Part shown: one piece after another, positions 51,496-59,479 of the stretch
Position numbering within the stretch: the first letter of the stretch is position 1
Layout: each line of letters begins with the position of its first letter
Source of the DNA: Clostridium sp. MB40-C1
GTDB lineage: Bacteria; Bacillota; Clostridia; Clostridiales; Clostridiaceae
Direction of reading: 5' to 3'
Length of the DNA stretch: 64,000 nucleotides
NCBI RefSeq assembly: GCF_030913655.1
Contig: NZ_CP133189.1
Location: forward strand, 372,001 to 436,000
Made by a program: the position numbers and the translations under genes
The notes under the pieces: model-generated
What the model was told of the DNA's origin: nothing
Database searches by the model: none
The model's input: only the letters and a program-made list of their open reading frames with translations

Positions 51496-51548
51496 GGATT
51501 TCTTATGTTATATTAAAAACTAATCTGTTTTTAAAAGATAAGAAATCC
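51496..51548 (+). promoter_or_regulatory. leader hairpin with mini-ORF before the desulfidase gene
   Basis: GGATTTCTTAT (51496-51506) and ATAAGAAATCC (51538-51548) are exact 11-base inverted arms with a 31-base loop. The left arm overlaps a strong AGGAGG and an ATG-TTA-TAT-TAA mini-ORF (51505-51516). The hairpin could stabilise the transcript or regulate translation between the two genes. Confidence 0.5.
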
Positions 51549-51590
51549 TTTTCAAATATTGATATATGACAATTTAGGAGGAGAAAGATC

Positions 51591-52925
51591 ATGAAAAATA
51601 AAAATTGGGAAAAATATATTAAATTAATAAACAAGGAAGTAATACCTGCGATAGGATGTACAGAACCTATTGCTGTTGCTTATGCTGCAGCTAAGGCAAG
51701 AAAAATATTGAATAAAAAACCAGAAATAATAGATGTTTTTGTAAGTGGTAATATGCTAAAAAATGGAATGGGAGTAGGAGTACCTGGAACAGGAATGGTT
51801 GGATTAGATATTGCAGCGGCAACTGGAGCATTAGGTGGTACTGCTGATGCTGTATTAGAAGTTTTAAAAAGTATAACTGAAAAAGATGTTATTGAAGGTA
51901 AAAGAATGATGAAAGAAGGTAGAGTAAATGTTAAAGTTAAAGGAGATGTTGCTGACCTTTATATAGAAGTTATTTGTAGAAGTGGTAACGATAATGCTAG
52001 AGTAATTATTGAAGATACTCATATAAATATTGTTTTAGTGGAATTAAACAATAAAGTTTTATTTAAAAAAGATAGTAATGAAAATAAAGATAGTGTAAAA
52101 GAAGTTGTTTCAGAAGAAAATGATGATGATGTATATTTATCAGTTGATAGCGTTTATGATTTTGCTGTAAATGCACCTTTAGAAGATATAAAATTTATAC
52201 GTGAAAAAGATAAATTAAATGAAGAAATATCTAAAGAAGGATTAAGTAATGATTACGGTCTTAAAGTTGGAAGAACTATTGAAAAATATATAAATAAAGG
52301 ATTATTAGCAGACGATATCATAATTTCAGCGATAAAAAGAACAAGTGGTGGTGCTGATGCAAGAATGGCAGGATGTATGATGTCTGTTATGAGTAATTCA
52401 GGAAGTGGAAACCAAGGTATAACAGCATCTATGCCTGTAATAGCAGTTGGAGAAAAATTAGGTGCTAGTGAAGAAAAAATCACAAGAGCTTTAGCATTAA
52501 GTAATTTAATGGCAATTCATATTCACAATTATTTAAGTAGATTAGCAGCATTGTGTGGAGTTGTTGTAGCAGGTACAGCAGCTTCATGTGGAATAACATA
52601 TCTTTTAGATGGAGATGTTGATGCTGTAAAAAGAGCTATAAATAATATGTTAGGAAATATTACTGGGCTTGTATGTGATGGAGCAAAGACTAGCTGTGCA
52701 TTAAAAGTTTCAACAGCTGTAAATGCAGCAGTTATTTCTGCTATGTTAGCTATTGAAAATATTGGTATATCAGAAAAAGAAGGTATAATTGATAAAAATG
52801 TAGAAAATACAATCAGAAATGTAGGAAATATAGGTTCTTATGGAATGAAACAAACAGATAAAATGATGTTAGATATAATGGTTGCTAAACAAAAGGGAGA
52901 ACAAAACATTGAGGAAACTGCATAA
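51591..52925 (+). CDS. L-cysteine desulfidase family protein (CdsB/YhaM-like, UPF0597)
   Basis: 444 residues, ATG after AGGAGGAGAAAGATC. These enzymes use a [4Fe-4S] cluster to break L-cysteine (or serine) into pyruvate, ammonia and sulfide. Conserved features are PAIGCTEPIAVAYAAAKA at the start, GMGVGVPGTGMVGLDIAAAT, MAGCMMSVMSNSGSGNQGI, and GLVCDGAKTSCALKVSTA; the Cys in GCTEP, GCMM and TSCALK are the likely cluster ligands. Neighbouring regulator and symporter fit a cysteine catabolic unit. A serine dehydratase-like activity is the alternative. Confidence 0.9.
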   Translation: MKNKNWEKYIKLINKEVIPAIGCTEPIAVAYAAAKARKILNKKPEIIDVFVSGNMLKNGMGVGVPGTGMVGLDIAAATGALGGTADAVLEVLKSITEKDVIEGKRMMKEGRVNVKVKGDVADLYIEVICRSGNDNARVIIEDTHINIVLVELNNKVLFKKDSNENKDSVKEVVSEENDDDVYLSVDSVYDFAVNAPLEDIKFIREKDKLNEEISKEGLSNDYGLKVGRTIEKYINKGLLADDIIISAIKRTSGGADARMAGCMMSVMSNSGSGNQGITASMPVIAVGEKLGASEEKITRALALSNLMAIHIHNYLSRLAALCGVVVAGTAASCGITYLLDGDVDAVKRAINNMLGNITGLVCDGAKTSCALKVSTAVNAAVISAMLAIENIGISEKEGIIDKNVENTIRNVGNIGSYGMKQTDKMMLDIMVAKQKGEQNIEETA

Positions 52926-53001
52926 TTAAAAACTAAAAACTAAAAACTGAAATGTAAGTTTATAGATTATACAATTCAATTATTCATACAGTACTTAAAT
53001 T

Positions 53002-53043
53002 AACAGCTTATTTCTGATAACTTTTAAGCAGAAATAAGCTGTT
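53002..53043 (+). terminator. strong hairpin after the desulfidase gene
   Basis: AACAGCTTATTTCTG (53002-53016) pairs perfectly with CAGAAATAAGCTGTT (53029-53043). The tail is AATAATATT rather than a full T-run, so it may serve as terminator or as a 3' stabiliser. Confidence 0.7.
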
Positions 53044-53192
53044 AATAATATTATAATCTTGAAAATACTGAAATAGAGAAATCAAAGCCTAAAGTAAAAT
53101 AAAAAATGATGGTAAATTGTTTTAGTAGGTGGTAATATATGATATAAAAAATTTAGTGAAAAATCTATATTTCAAATATAGGAGGAAATACT

Positions 53193-53789
53193 ATGAGAAG
53201 TCTTTTATTAATTGGTGACAGCATTTCTTTAGGATATACTCCTTATCTAAAAAAAGAGCTTGAACCAAAATATAATTTGTGTAGGGTTGGGGATGTAGCA
53301 AAATCTCTTTTAAACCTAGAAGCTGCTGAATATTCAAATTGTGGAGATAGTGTCAAAGTTATTAATATCTTAAAAAATGAAATTGATAATGGTAATTATT
53401 ATGATGCTTTACTTATTAATTGTGGTTTGCATGATATAAGAAGAACTCGTGAAACGTATCTAATACAAGTTTCAATAGACTCTTACAAAGAAAATCTAAT
53501 TGAGATATTAAAATTATCAAAAATGATTTCAAACAAAGTAATATGGATAACAACAACTCCAGTAATAGATTCTATACATAATAATAGAGAGGTTGGATAT
53601 TTAAGATATAATTCTGATGTAATTCAATACAATGAAGTAGCTAAAGCTATATTTAAAAAAGAAAGTTTAATAGATTTATATGACTATATTGATAAATGCA
53701 ATTTATATAAATACTGCGATCATGTTCATTTTATTGATGAAGTTTATAGGCTGCAAGCTAAATTTATCTCTGAATTTTTACTTTTATAA
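53193..53789 (+). CDS. SGNH/GDSL-family hydrolase
   Basis: 198 residues, ATG after AGGAGGAAATACT. Block I LLLIGDSISLGYTP holds the nucleophile Ser, block III is LLINCGLHDIRR and the C-terminal DHVHFIDEVY holds the Asp-His pair of the catalytic triad. There is no signal peptide, so it is cytosolic. It acts on an ester or acyl group. The substrate is not deducible. Stand-alone gene with gaps on both sides. Confidence 0.85.
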   Translation: MRSLLLIGDSISLGYTPYLKKELEPKYNLCRVGDVAKSLLNLEAAEYSNCGDSVKVINILKNEIDNGNYYDALLINCGLHDIRRTRETYLIQVSIDSYKENLIEILKLSKMISNKVIWITTTPVIDSIHNNREVGYLRYNSDVIQYNEVAKAIFKKESLIDLYDYIDKCNLYKYCDHVHFIDEVYRLQAKFISEFLLL

Positions 53790-54221
53790 TTATATTGAAT
53801 ATTTTATATTAATAATCAGCTAGTATTGAAGCATTTTAAGAATAATAATAAAGAATTTCAAGACTTAAAAAGTACATAAAAAAGTTTTTGTATTGTTGAA
53901 TAAAAGTTTTGAAATTAAATGAAATTGACATATTTTACTTTATGGTAATATAATACAATATAAGAATTAATGATCAGAAATCTTGGCTTTATATTTACAT
54001 TTCCTTAGTGCTAAGCTATTTTAAAATCTTTATAGCTATATTTCAAGTATATTCGTAATTCGAAACGTGTTTCCAACTTTTACACTTATAGCAGTGCAAT
54101 ACTAAGCTACTAATAAAAAAATTCTTGGCTTTAGAGTGGGTTTTTATTACCTGTTGGAATAAGAGGGAAGTATTAGAGTGAGTGGTCATGAAATAAAATA
54201 TTAGAAAGGAGTGATTATTAT
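53790..54221. other. intergenic region, no gene seen
   Basis: AT-rich sequence without a supported frame. A fragment TTCTTGGCTTTAGAGTGGGT at about 54122 resembles a decayed family B repeat. AGAAAGGAGTG at 54203-54213 belongs to the next small gene. Confidence 0.5.
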
Positions 54222-54362
54222 ATGTTTTCTAAAAAGAAAATTACTTTTGAATTAGATGAAAGATATTTTAATAAAAAGGATTTGATGGATGCTACTATTA
54301 AGCATCTAAGAGAACAGGGGTATGATTTCCATTATAGGATTGTATGTAACATTAATAGTTAA
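54222..54362 (+). CDS. 46-residue hypothetical protein
   Basis: ATG 54222 follows GAAAGGAGTGATTATT; stop at 54360-54362. The peptide MFSKKKITFELDERYFNKKD continues with LMDATIKHLREQGYDFHYRI, so it looks like one strand, two helices and a strand. No family recognised. It is directly followed by a membrane-protein gene with which it may be cotranscribed. Confidence 0.6.
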   Translation: MFSKKKITFELDERYFNKKDLMDATIKHLREQGYDFHYRIVCNINS

Positions 54363-54376
54363 AAATAGGGGGCAAA

Positions 54377-54796
54377 ATGAAAAATAATAGTTGTATTAAA
54401 AATATTATTTACCTTATATTAATTGTAGTACTTTTTACTGTTGGAGTATTATTACTAACAAATTATAAATTTCAACTTCAACGAACGTTTGAGCATAATC
54501 TAGTATATATAACATTTATTATAATTATATTTTTCGGAGGAATAGGAATAGTATTAGGATTAGATAATCACAATGTTTTACTGAAAAAGGAAGGGACACT
54601 GAAGGTTGATAAGCCAAAACTATTGATATTAGGTATACCTTCTTTTATATTTTCAACGGCTTATATATGGGGATACTTAGGTTTAGGTAATATAATTCCA
54701 AATATTTTTTTGTATTTAATAGAAAATGACTATATAGTTGTCATTTCGAGTATAATATTGGGATATACTGTGACATCGAGCTTCTATAAAAATTAA
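54377..54796 (+). CDS. hypothetical membrane protein
   Basis: 139 residues, ATG after TAGGGGGCAAA. Four hydrophobic helices are apparent (IIYLILIVVLFTVGVLLL; LVYITFIIIIFFGGIGIVLG; LLILGIPSFIFSTAYIWGYL; IVVISSIILGYTV). No catalytic motif and no recognised family. Confidence 0.65.
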   Translation: MKNNSCIKNIIYLILIVVLFTVGVLLLTNYKFQLQRTFEHNLVYITFIIIIFFGGIGIVLGLDNHNVLLKKEGTLKVDKPKLLILGIPSFIFSTAYIWGYLGLGNIIPNIFLYLIENDYIVVISSIILGYTVTSSFYKN

Positions 54797-55004
54797 AAAG
54801 ATAGGTTTTATTTGTATCCGAGAAATTTGAATAATTTACAAACTTCATAACTGTATGCAATTTCAATAATATTTGTACTAATATACAAAAGTTTATATTA
54901 TCTATATTATTCATTTTTCTTAAATAATATAGATAATTATAATTAAAAGCTAGGATGCAAAATGCAAGTCTATAAATATATTTATATAAAAAGAGTGCAT
55001 CCAT

Positions 55005-55253
55005 TTACAAATTAGCACTTTTTTCATCCTTTACAACTAAATAAATAATAAAAATACCAACTAGAATTACTATTCCTATTAATATGTTTGATAATGTTTT
55101 ACTAATACTATTTGATAATGGTGTCTGAAAAAAGATTTGGATTAGTATAGGTATTATTATTAATAGCATATAAAATTTTTTATCTTTAAAATAATCAATA
55201 ATAAAAAACACTCCTAATAATACAAGTAATACTATGCTGATAATGTTGTTCAA
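55005..55253 (-). CDS. small hypothetical membrane protein
   Basis: 82 residues from TTG (minus strand, 55253-55251), chosen because AAAGGAG lies at the right distance; an ATG at 55271 precedes that site and is less likely. Three hydrophobic helices: IISIVLLVLLGVFFIIDYF, FYMLLIIIPILIQIFF, ILIGIVILVGIFIIYLVV. No family recognised. Confidence 0.6.
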   Translation of the reverse strand: MNNIISIVLLVLLGVFFIIDYFKDKKFYMLLIIIPILIQIFFQTPLSNSISKTLSNILIGIVILVGIFIIYLVVKDEKSANL

Positions 55254-55472
55254 CTTTATTTCTCCTTTCATGTAAATATAATTCTATTTATTCCACACTA
55301 ATTGTAACATCAATTTAAATGTAATATATATAAATTAATATAAATTTTATAATTTAAAAAAGTGTATAACTCTATACAAAGTTCCACTGCTTAAAGAATT
55401 TCCTCAATTAACTAAACATAGACTTTTTATTCTATAGTATTAATTAGTAGATAAAAAACTTTTATTAAATTT

Positions 55473-55530
55473 AGACTACGTTTTAATAGATTGTTGATTT
55501 CGTATAATTGTAAAACAATTCTAAGTTTAA
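55473..55530 (+). repeat. dispersed repeat family A, truncated copy 4
   Basis: AGACTACGTTTTAATAGATTG followed by TTGATTTCGTATAATTG is the left half of family A. The right end is missing. It lies immediately before the gene at 55545 and may supply part of its leader. Confidence 0.6.
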
Positions 55531-55544
55531 AGGGGGATTAATCC

Positions 55545-55895
55545 ATGAAACCTTCACTTTACCATAAATTATCTAGATATGAAAAGCATGTAAGGTTAAA
55601 AACAATTTGGCCATTATATGTTTTAGGTGTAATACTTGCTTATTGGAAGCTAGACTTTTGGTTAGCCTCAGTTATAACAGCTATTTTAATTATCTTAACA
55701 TTTATGGAAATACATTTTTTAAAGAAAAACTATGAAAAATATCTAATGTTAGAAAGAGTTTGGCCAATATATATTTTAGGTATAATAATGTTTATTGGAA
55801 AAGTAGATTTTACCATAACCTCAATCATAATAGCTATTTCAATTATCTTAACCCTTATACGAATACATTTTTTAAAGAAAAAATTTGCTAAGTGA
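55545..55895 (+). CDS. tandemly duplicated two-helix membrane protein
   Basis: 116 residues made of two copies of one ~50-residue unit: YEKHVRLKTIWPLYVLGVIL with FMEIHFLKKN at its end, then YEKYLMLERVWPIYILGIIM with LIRIHFLKKK at its end. Each unit has a short amphipathic start and two membrane helices. An AAAGGGGGATTAATCC region precedes the ATG. Function unknown. The internal duplication is plain in the sequence. Confidence 0.65.
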   Translation: MKPSLYHKLSRYEKHVRLKTIWPLYVLGVILAYWKLDFWLASVITAILIILTFMEIHFLKKNYEKYLMLERVWPIYILGIIMFIGKVDFTITSIIIAISIILTLIRIHFLKKKFAK

Positions 55896-55922
55896 AATAT
55901 GGGGGAATTAAGGAGGGGAATT

Positions 55923-56123
55923 ATGAATAACAAAGTAATTTATTTAATGTTGGGAATTATAATATTTTTAGCAGTAGATTTTATATCTATAAATTTTGGG
56001 TTATGGATTGGTACTGGTCCGTGTGAAACTGGTATTGTGACTTCGGCAATTTCAATATTATGTTCAACAATTGTAATCTGTACATGCATAATTGTAGATG
56101 AAATTAGAAAATTTAATAAGTAA
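55923..56123 (+). CDS. small hypothetical membrane protein
   Basis: 66 residues from ATG 55923 with AAGGAGGGGAATT before it; ATG 55899 lies upstream of that site and is rejected. Two hydrophobic helices (VIYLMLGIIIFLAVDFISI; IVTSAISILCSTIVICTCII) and a conserved-looking WIGTGPCETG between them. No family recognised. Confidence 0.6.
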   Translation: MNNKVIYLMLGIIIFLAVDFISINFGLWIGTGPCETGIVTSAISILCSTIVICTCIIVDEIRKFNK

Positions 56124-56150
56124 TTTAACAGTATAGAAGTAAATTTTCAT

Positions 56151-56186
56151 AAACCACTTTTCCAAAAGAAATTGTGGTTTTACTTT
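56151..56186 (+). terminator. intrinsic terminator
   Basis: AAACCAC (56151-56157) pairs with GTGGTTT (56174-56180), followed by TACTTTTT. Ends the small membrane-protein genes. Confidence 0.7.
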
Positions 56187-56387
56187 TTGAATAAAAACAT
56201 ATTATTAAATATATTATATCAGCTGTTTTATTATTAAGATTTAATTTATAAAATAAAGATGAAAAATAAGAAATGTTAATAGATTAATAAGACCATAACT
56301 AAAAATGAATGGAAATCTTTTGAAAATTTTTAACAGAATTGTATTCAGAAAAATATGTGTATGTAATTTCTTTGTATTTGTAATAAA

Positions 56388-56416
56388 TTGACTTTGGAGT
56401 AAGAAAATATTATAAT
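56388..56416 (+). promoter_or_regulatory. sigma-A promoter of the alpha/beta hydrolase gene
   Basis: TTGACT (56388-56393), 17-bp spacer, TATAAT (56411-56416). The rest of the 390-bp gap 56124-56512 holds only the terminator above and AT-rich sequence. Confidence 0.75.
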
Positions 56417-56512
56417 ATACTCAGAAAAGGGTGGAAAGGTTTACAAAATATGAGTATTGTTTAGAATAGCGATCTTTTCCTATATAAAGAATATACTTTA
56501 AGGAGGGTTATT

Positions 56513-57445
56513 ATGGCACTTCAAGAAAAGAGTTTCCAATCATTTAATCAAAAGGATATAGTACAAGCTTGGATTTATACACCGATTCGTAAACCGCGTG
56601 GGATTGTTCAGCTTGTACATGGTTTTGGGGAACATTCACGTCGATATTTCCATATGATATTGAAGTTAAATGAAGCAGGTTTTGTAGTTGCAGCAGATGA
56701 TCATGTAGGACATGGAAAGACAGCATATGATTCAGGCAATTGGAGTGATTGGGGCGATAAAGGTTATATGACAATGGCAGAGGATGAACATACTCTTCGT
56801 AAGATTGTGCAGGAAGAATATCCTGATTTACCTTATTTTATGTATGGACATAGTATGGGATCTATGATTGCCAGATGCTATGCAGCTACTTATGGAGAAG
56901 GAATTCACGGATTGATTTTATGCGGAACATCTGGTGTATTTCCAAATGCAAGTTCACTTATATCTATTTTGAAAAAATTGATAGATGAAGGTAAGGGAGA
57001 GAAAATAGATCCTACTTATATAGAAAAACTTTTTAGTTGTATGACAGATCGCTGTGAAAATCCTATCACGGCAAATGATTGGATTTGTGGTGACCCTGAT
57101 GTGGTAGCAGACCATGCAAATGATCCATTCAATAACTTTGCAGCACCGCCTAATATACGTTCACTATATTATTTTGTTATGATGATGGATACTATTGTTG
57201 GAACAAAGTGGGCAGAAAAAGTGCCAGCATCAATTCCTGTTTACAACATCGCAGGAGATCAGGATCCAGTTGGTCAGTATGGGGAAGGTGTTTATGCTGT
57301 ATCTAATTGGCTTATAGAAACAGGACATAAGGTTAAAACAAAAGTTTATCCAGGAAAACGTCATGAAATACATAACTATCGAGATATTAGAGATGAAGTT
57401 GAGGATGGAATGATAGAGTTTATAAATGACGTTCTTTATAAATAA
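56513..57445 (+). CDS. alpha/beta hydrolase (monoacylglycerol lipase / S33-like)
   Basis: 310 residues, ATG after AAGGAGGGTTATT. The oxyanion region is VQLVHGFGEHSRRY, the nucleophile elbow is MYGHSMGSMIARCY with Ser near 121, the acid is in AGDQDPVGQYG and the His in GKRHEIHNY. DDHVGHGKT matches the lysophospholipase/monoglyceride lipase branch. No signal peptide. Arginine is often CGT/CGC here (RKPRG, HSRRY) while neighbours use AGA, which suggests a relatively recent arrival by transfer. Confidence 0.9.
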   Translation: MALQEKSFQSFNQKDIVQAWIYTPIRKPRGIVQLVHGFGEHSRRYFHMILKLNEAGFVVAADDHVGHGKTAYDSGNWSDWGDKGYMTMAEDEHTLRKIVQEEYPDLPYFMYGHSMGSMIARCYAATYGEGIHGLILCGTSGVFPNASSLISILKKLIDEGKGEKIDPTYIEKLFSCMTDRCENPITANDWICGDPDVVADHANDPFNNFAAPPNIRSLYYFVMMMDTIVGTKWAEKVPASIPVYNIAGDQDPVGQYGEGVYAVSNWLIETGHKVKTKVYPGKRHEIHNYRDIRDEVEDGMIEFINDVLYK

Positions 57446-57464
57446 TAAAATTAATAAGTTCTGT

Positions 57465-57506
57465 AAAAAATAGCTATAGCGATATGGAAGCTGTAGCTAT
57501 TTTTTA
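57465..57506 (+). terminator. intrinsic terminator of the hydrolase gene
   Basis: AAAAAATAGCTA (57465-57476) pairs with TAGCTATTTTTT (57494-57505) around a 17-base loop. Confidence 0.8.
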
Positions 57507-57648
57507 TGTCGCTTTTTTTATGGAGAAAACATATGTGATAATAGTTATAATTTTTTATTAGTTTTAATATGGTTTATTGTAAAAATTCCTATAGGAAATA
57601 TGTTAAGTGTTTAATTTGAAATACATTGGTTATATAACAATAAAAATG

Positions 57649-57679
57649 TAGATTTCAATATTGAAATCTATGGTATAAT
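57649..57679 (+). promoter_or_regulatory. 22-bp palindrome and extended -10 promoter before the GNAT gene
   Basis: TAGATTTCAATATTGAAATCTA in two halves (57649-57659 and 57660-57670) is a perfect palindrome. It is followed at once by TGGTATAAT, an extended -10 (TATAAT 57674-57679). The palindrome covers the -35 position, so a repressor could bind there. Confidence 0.55.
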
Positions 57680-57809
57680 ATAGAAACATAATATACAAAT
57701 AAAATGGAATTTAATATAAAGTTGAAAAAAGATGCGTCGTATTACAAAATTGTATAATATGACGAAATATAGATTATTTATATTTTTCAGCAAAAGGAGA
57801 TTAGTATAT

Positions 57810-58298
57810 ATGGATATTAAAATTAGAAGAGTATCTATAGAAGATTTAGATGCAATAACAGAAGTGGAAGCAATATGTTTTCCAGAATCAGAGGCTGCTA
57901 CAAAGAAATCATTTGAACAACGAATTAAGACATTTCCAGAAAGTTTTTTCGTAGCAGAAATTGATGGAAAAATAATTGGGTTTATCAATGGATGTATAAT
58001 TAATGAAACTGCTATTTATGATGAACTATATAATGATACTACACTACATATTGCAGATGGAGATTACCAGACTATTTTTGGAATTGATGTGATACCAGAA
58101 TATCGCAATCAAGGAGTTGCTGCAAAATTAATGAATCATATGATAGAAGTATCAAAATTAGAGGGTCGCAAAGGCGTTATTCTAACATGTAAAGAGAAAC
58201 TTATTCATTATTATACAAAGTTTGGGTATGTAAATAAAGGTATATCTAAATCAGTACACGGTGGTTCTACATGGTATGATATGATTTTAGTGTTTTAA
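57810..58298 (+). CDS. GNAT-family N-acetyltransferase
   Basis: 162 residues from ATG 57810 with AAAAGGAG at the right distance; the longer frame from 57732 has no site. The fold is complete: IRRVSIEDLDAITEVEAICF at the start, FFVAEIDGKIIGFINGC, the acetyl-CoA loop IDVIPEYRNQGVAAKLM (Q/R-x-x-G-x-G/A variant) and LTCKEKLIHYYTKFGYVNKG. Resembles arylalkylamine-type acetyltransferases. Substrate unknown. Confidence 0.87.
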   Translation: MDIKIRRVSIEDLDAITEVEAICFPESEAATKKSFEQRIKTFPESFFVAEIDGKIIGFINGCIINETAIYDELYNDTTLHIADGDYQTIFGIDVIPEYRNQGVAAKLMNHMIEVSKLEGRKGVILTCKEKLIHYYTKFGYVNKGISKSVHGGSTWYDMILVF

Positions 58299-58612
58299 TT
58301 GTATATTTATTTGAAATAAATTGGAAGATTATATATACATGATTTTACTAAACAATAAGATTTAGCAATGAATCTCCTCTTTATTCTTACATAACGGCAT
58401 AAAATCTAATATTCAAGGAAGTAGATAAGATACAATAGAAAATCATTATGTATTAAACAAAGACAAGCTTTATAATTAAAATATGTGAGTAAAATCACAT
58501 TTATAATTTGAATTAGATATAATAAAAGCACTATTGAAGTTATTAGATTTTAATAACTTTCACAGTGCTTATTTTTAATTGAGCAAATTGCATAATTACA
58601 AATTCAAAATAT

Positions 58613-58728
58613 GGAATGCAAGTTTTGTTGTGAGCAGCGCCTTAAAATTTCTCTTTTACTATATTTTAAGCTTATTCTGAACCTTGATAAGAGAAATTTT
58701 CGAAGCAGTGAACAATGAAACTTGCATG
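58613..58728. repeat. fold-back repeat with ~42-base imperfect inverted arms
   Basis: The left arm starts AATGCAAGTTTTGTTG and continues to AAAATTTCTCTT. The right arm starts AAGAGAAATTTT and ends CAATGAAACTTGCAT. The arms pair with a few mismatches around a ~30-base centre. No coding capacity. Confidence 0.6.
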
Positions 58729-59190
58729 GAGTTATATATTTTTCAATTATACAATTTTCTCAATTGGAAAGTATAGATGAAACTTTTATGTAAAGTAGAC
58801 TTTTTATTTATAAATAACACTATTTAGTTTATCTGTAACATCTTTATTTATATCAGTTAAAACATGAGGTTAATAGCCCTTGAAAGCCATGGGGATACAA
58901 GAGCTTTAATAAAAAAGGCTACTATACATACTTCTACATGTAAATGGTTCACTTTGTCAAATATTAATGGGTAATGAATTAAAGTGTGAGAAAAAGTATC
59001 TAAAGCATAAATATGGAATTTTGGAATATAATTTTAAGAGAATTTGAAAACTAAGGAAGTTTTATTTTTTATAAAAAATATTTAAGAAAAGTTATTAAGT
59101 AGATGCATTCTATAAAAATAAATTTAAAATCACAGTTTATTTTAATTAGTTTTAATGTGGTTTATTTAAAAAACGGACAAATCCACGAAA

Positions 59191-59223
59191 AAAGGACTTT
59201 GGATATTTTATCCAAAGTCCTTT
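59191..59223 (-). terminator. terminator of the tRNA-Leu gene
   Basis: AAAGGACTTTGGATA and TATCCAAAGTCCTTT form a long perfect stem. On the minus strand it is followed by a T-run (TTTTTTCG), placing it 16 bases after the tRNA end. Confidence 0.85.
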
Positions 59224-59238
59224 ACCCATTGATACATG

Positions 59239-59325
59239 TGGTGCCGAAGGCGGGACTTGAACCCGCACGAGTTTGACCTCGACGGATTTTGAGTCCGTTG
59301 CGTCTGCCAATTCCACCACTCCGGC
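59239..59325 (-). tRNA. tRNA-Leu (CAA)
   Basis: The minus strand reads GCCGGAGTGGTGGAATTGGC, then the D arm, the anticodon stem ACGGA/TCCGT with loop CTCAAAA (anticodon CAA), a long class II variable arm CGAGGTCAAACTCG, a T arm GCGGGTTCAAGTCCCGC and the acceptor CTTCGGCA with CCA encoded. The long variable arm and anticodon identify leucine. Confidence 0.95.
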
Positions 59326-59339
59326 ATGGAACGATTATT

Positions 59340-59368
59340 ATAATATCACAGAATAAGGCATTAGTCAA
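59340..59368 (-). promoter_or_regulatory. promoter of the tRNA-Leu gene
   Basis: On the minus strand TTGACT (59363-59368), 17 bases, TATTAT (59340-59345), about 15 bases before the tRNA 5' end. Confidence 0.75.
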
Positions 59369-59479
59369 TAACTAAAAATAATTCAATTAAAGAAATCTGA
59401 AAAAACATTTCTTGGTAATTATTTACAAATGGTAATAAATGGTTTACAATGTATTAAAGAAATGTAGGAGGGGAGAAAT

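Larger units (their letters stand above)
58299..59238. other. 940-bp region without a supported gene
   Basis: It holds a long terminator-like hairpin (AAGCACT 58526-58532 with AGTGCTT 58564-58570, inner arms AAGTTATTA/TAATAACTT, then ATTTTT). It also holds a fold-back element at about 58613-58728 and otherwise AT-rich sequence with short frames only. A GGTTAATAGCCCTTGAAAGC stretch near 58870 is less AT-rich and might be a gene relic, but I cannot identify it. Confidence 0.6.

Noticed and set aside
54741..55004. Minus-strand 87-codon ORF
   Set aside because: Tyr/Asn/Leu composition typical of AT-rich noise, no ribosome binding site, overlaps the end of the plus-strand membrane protein.
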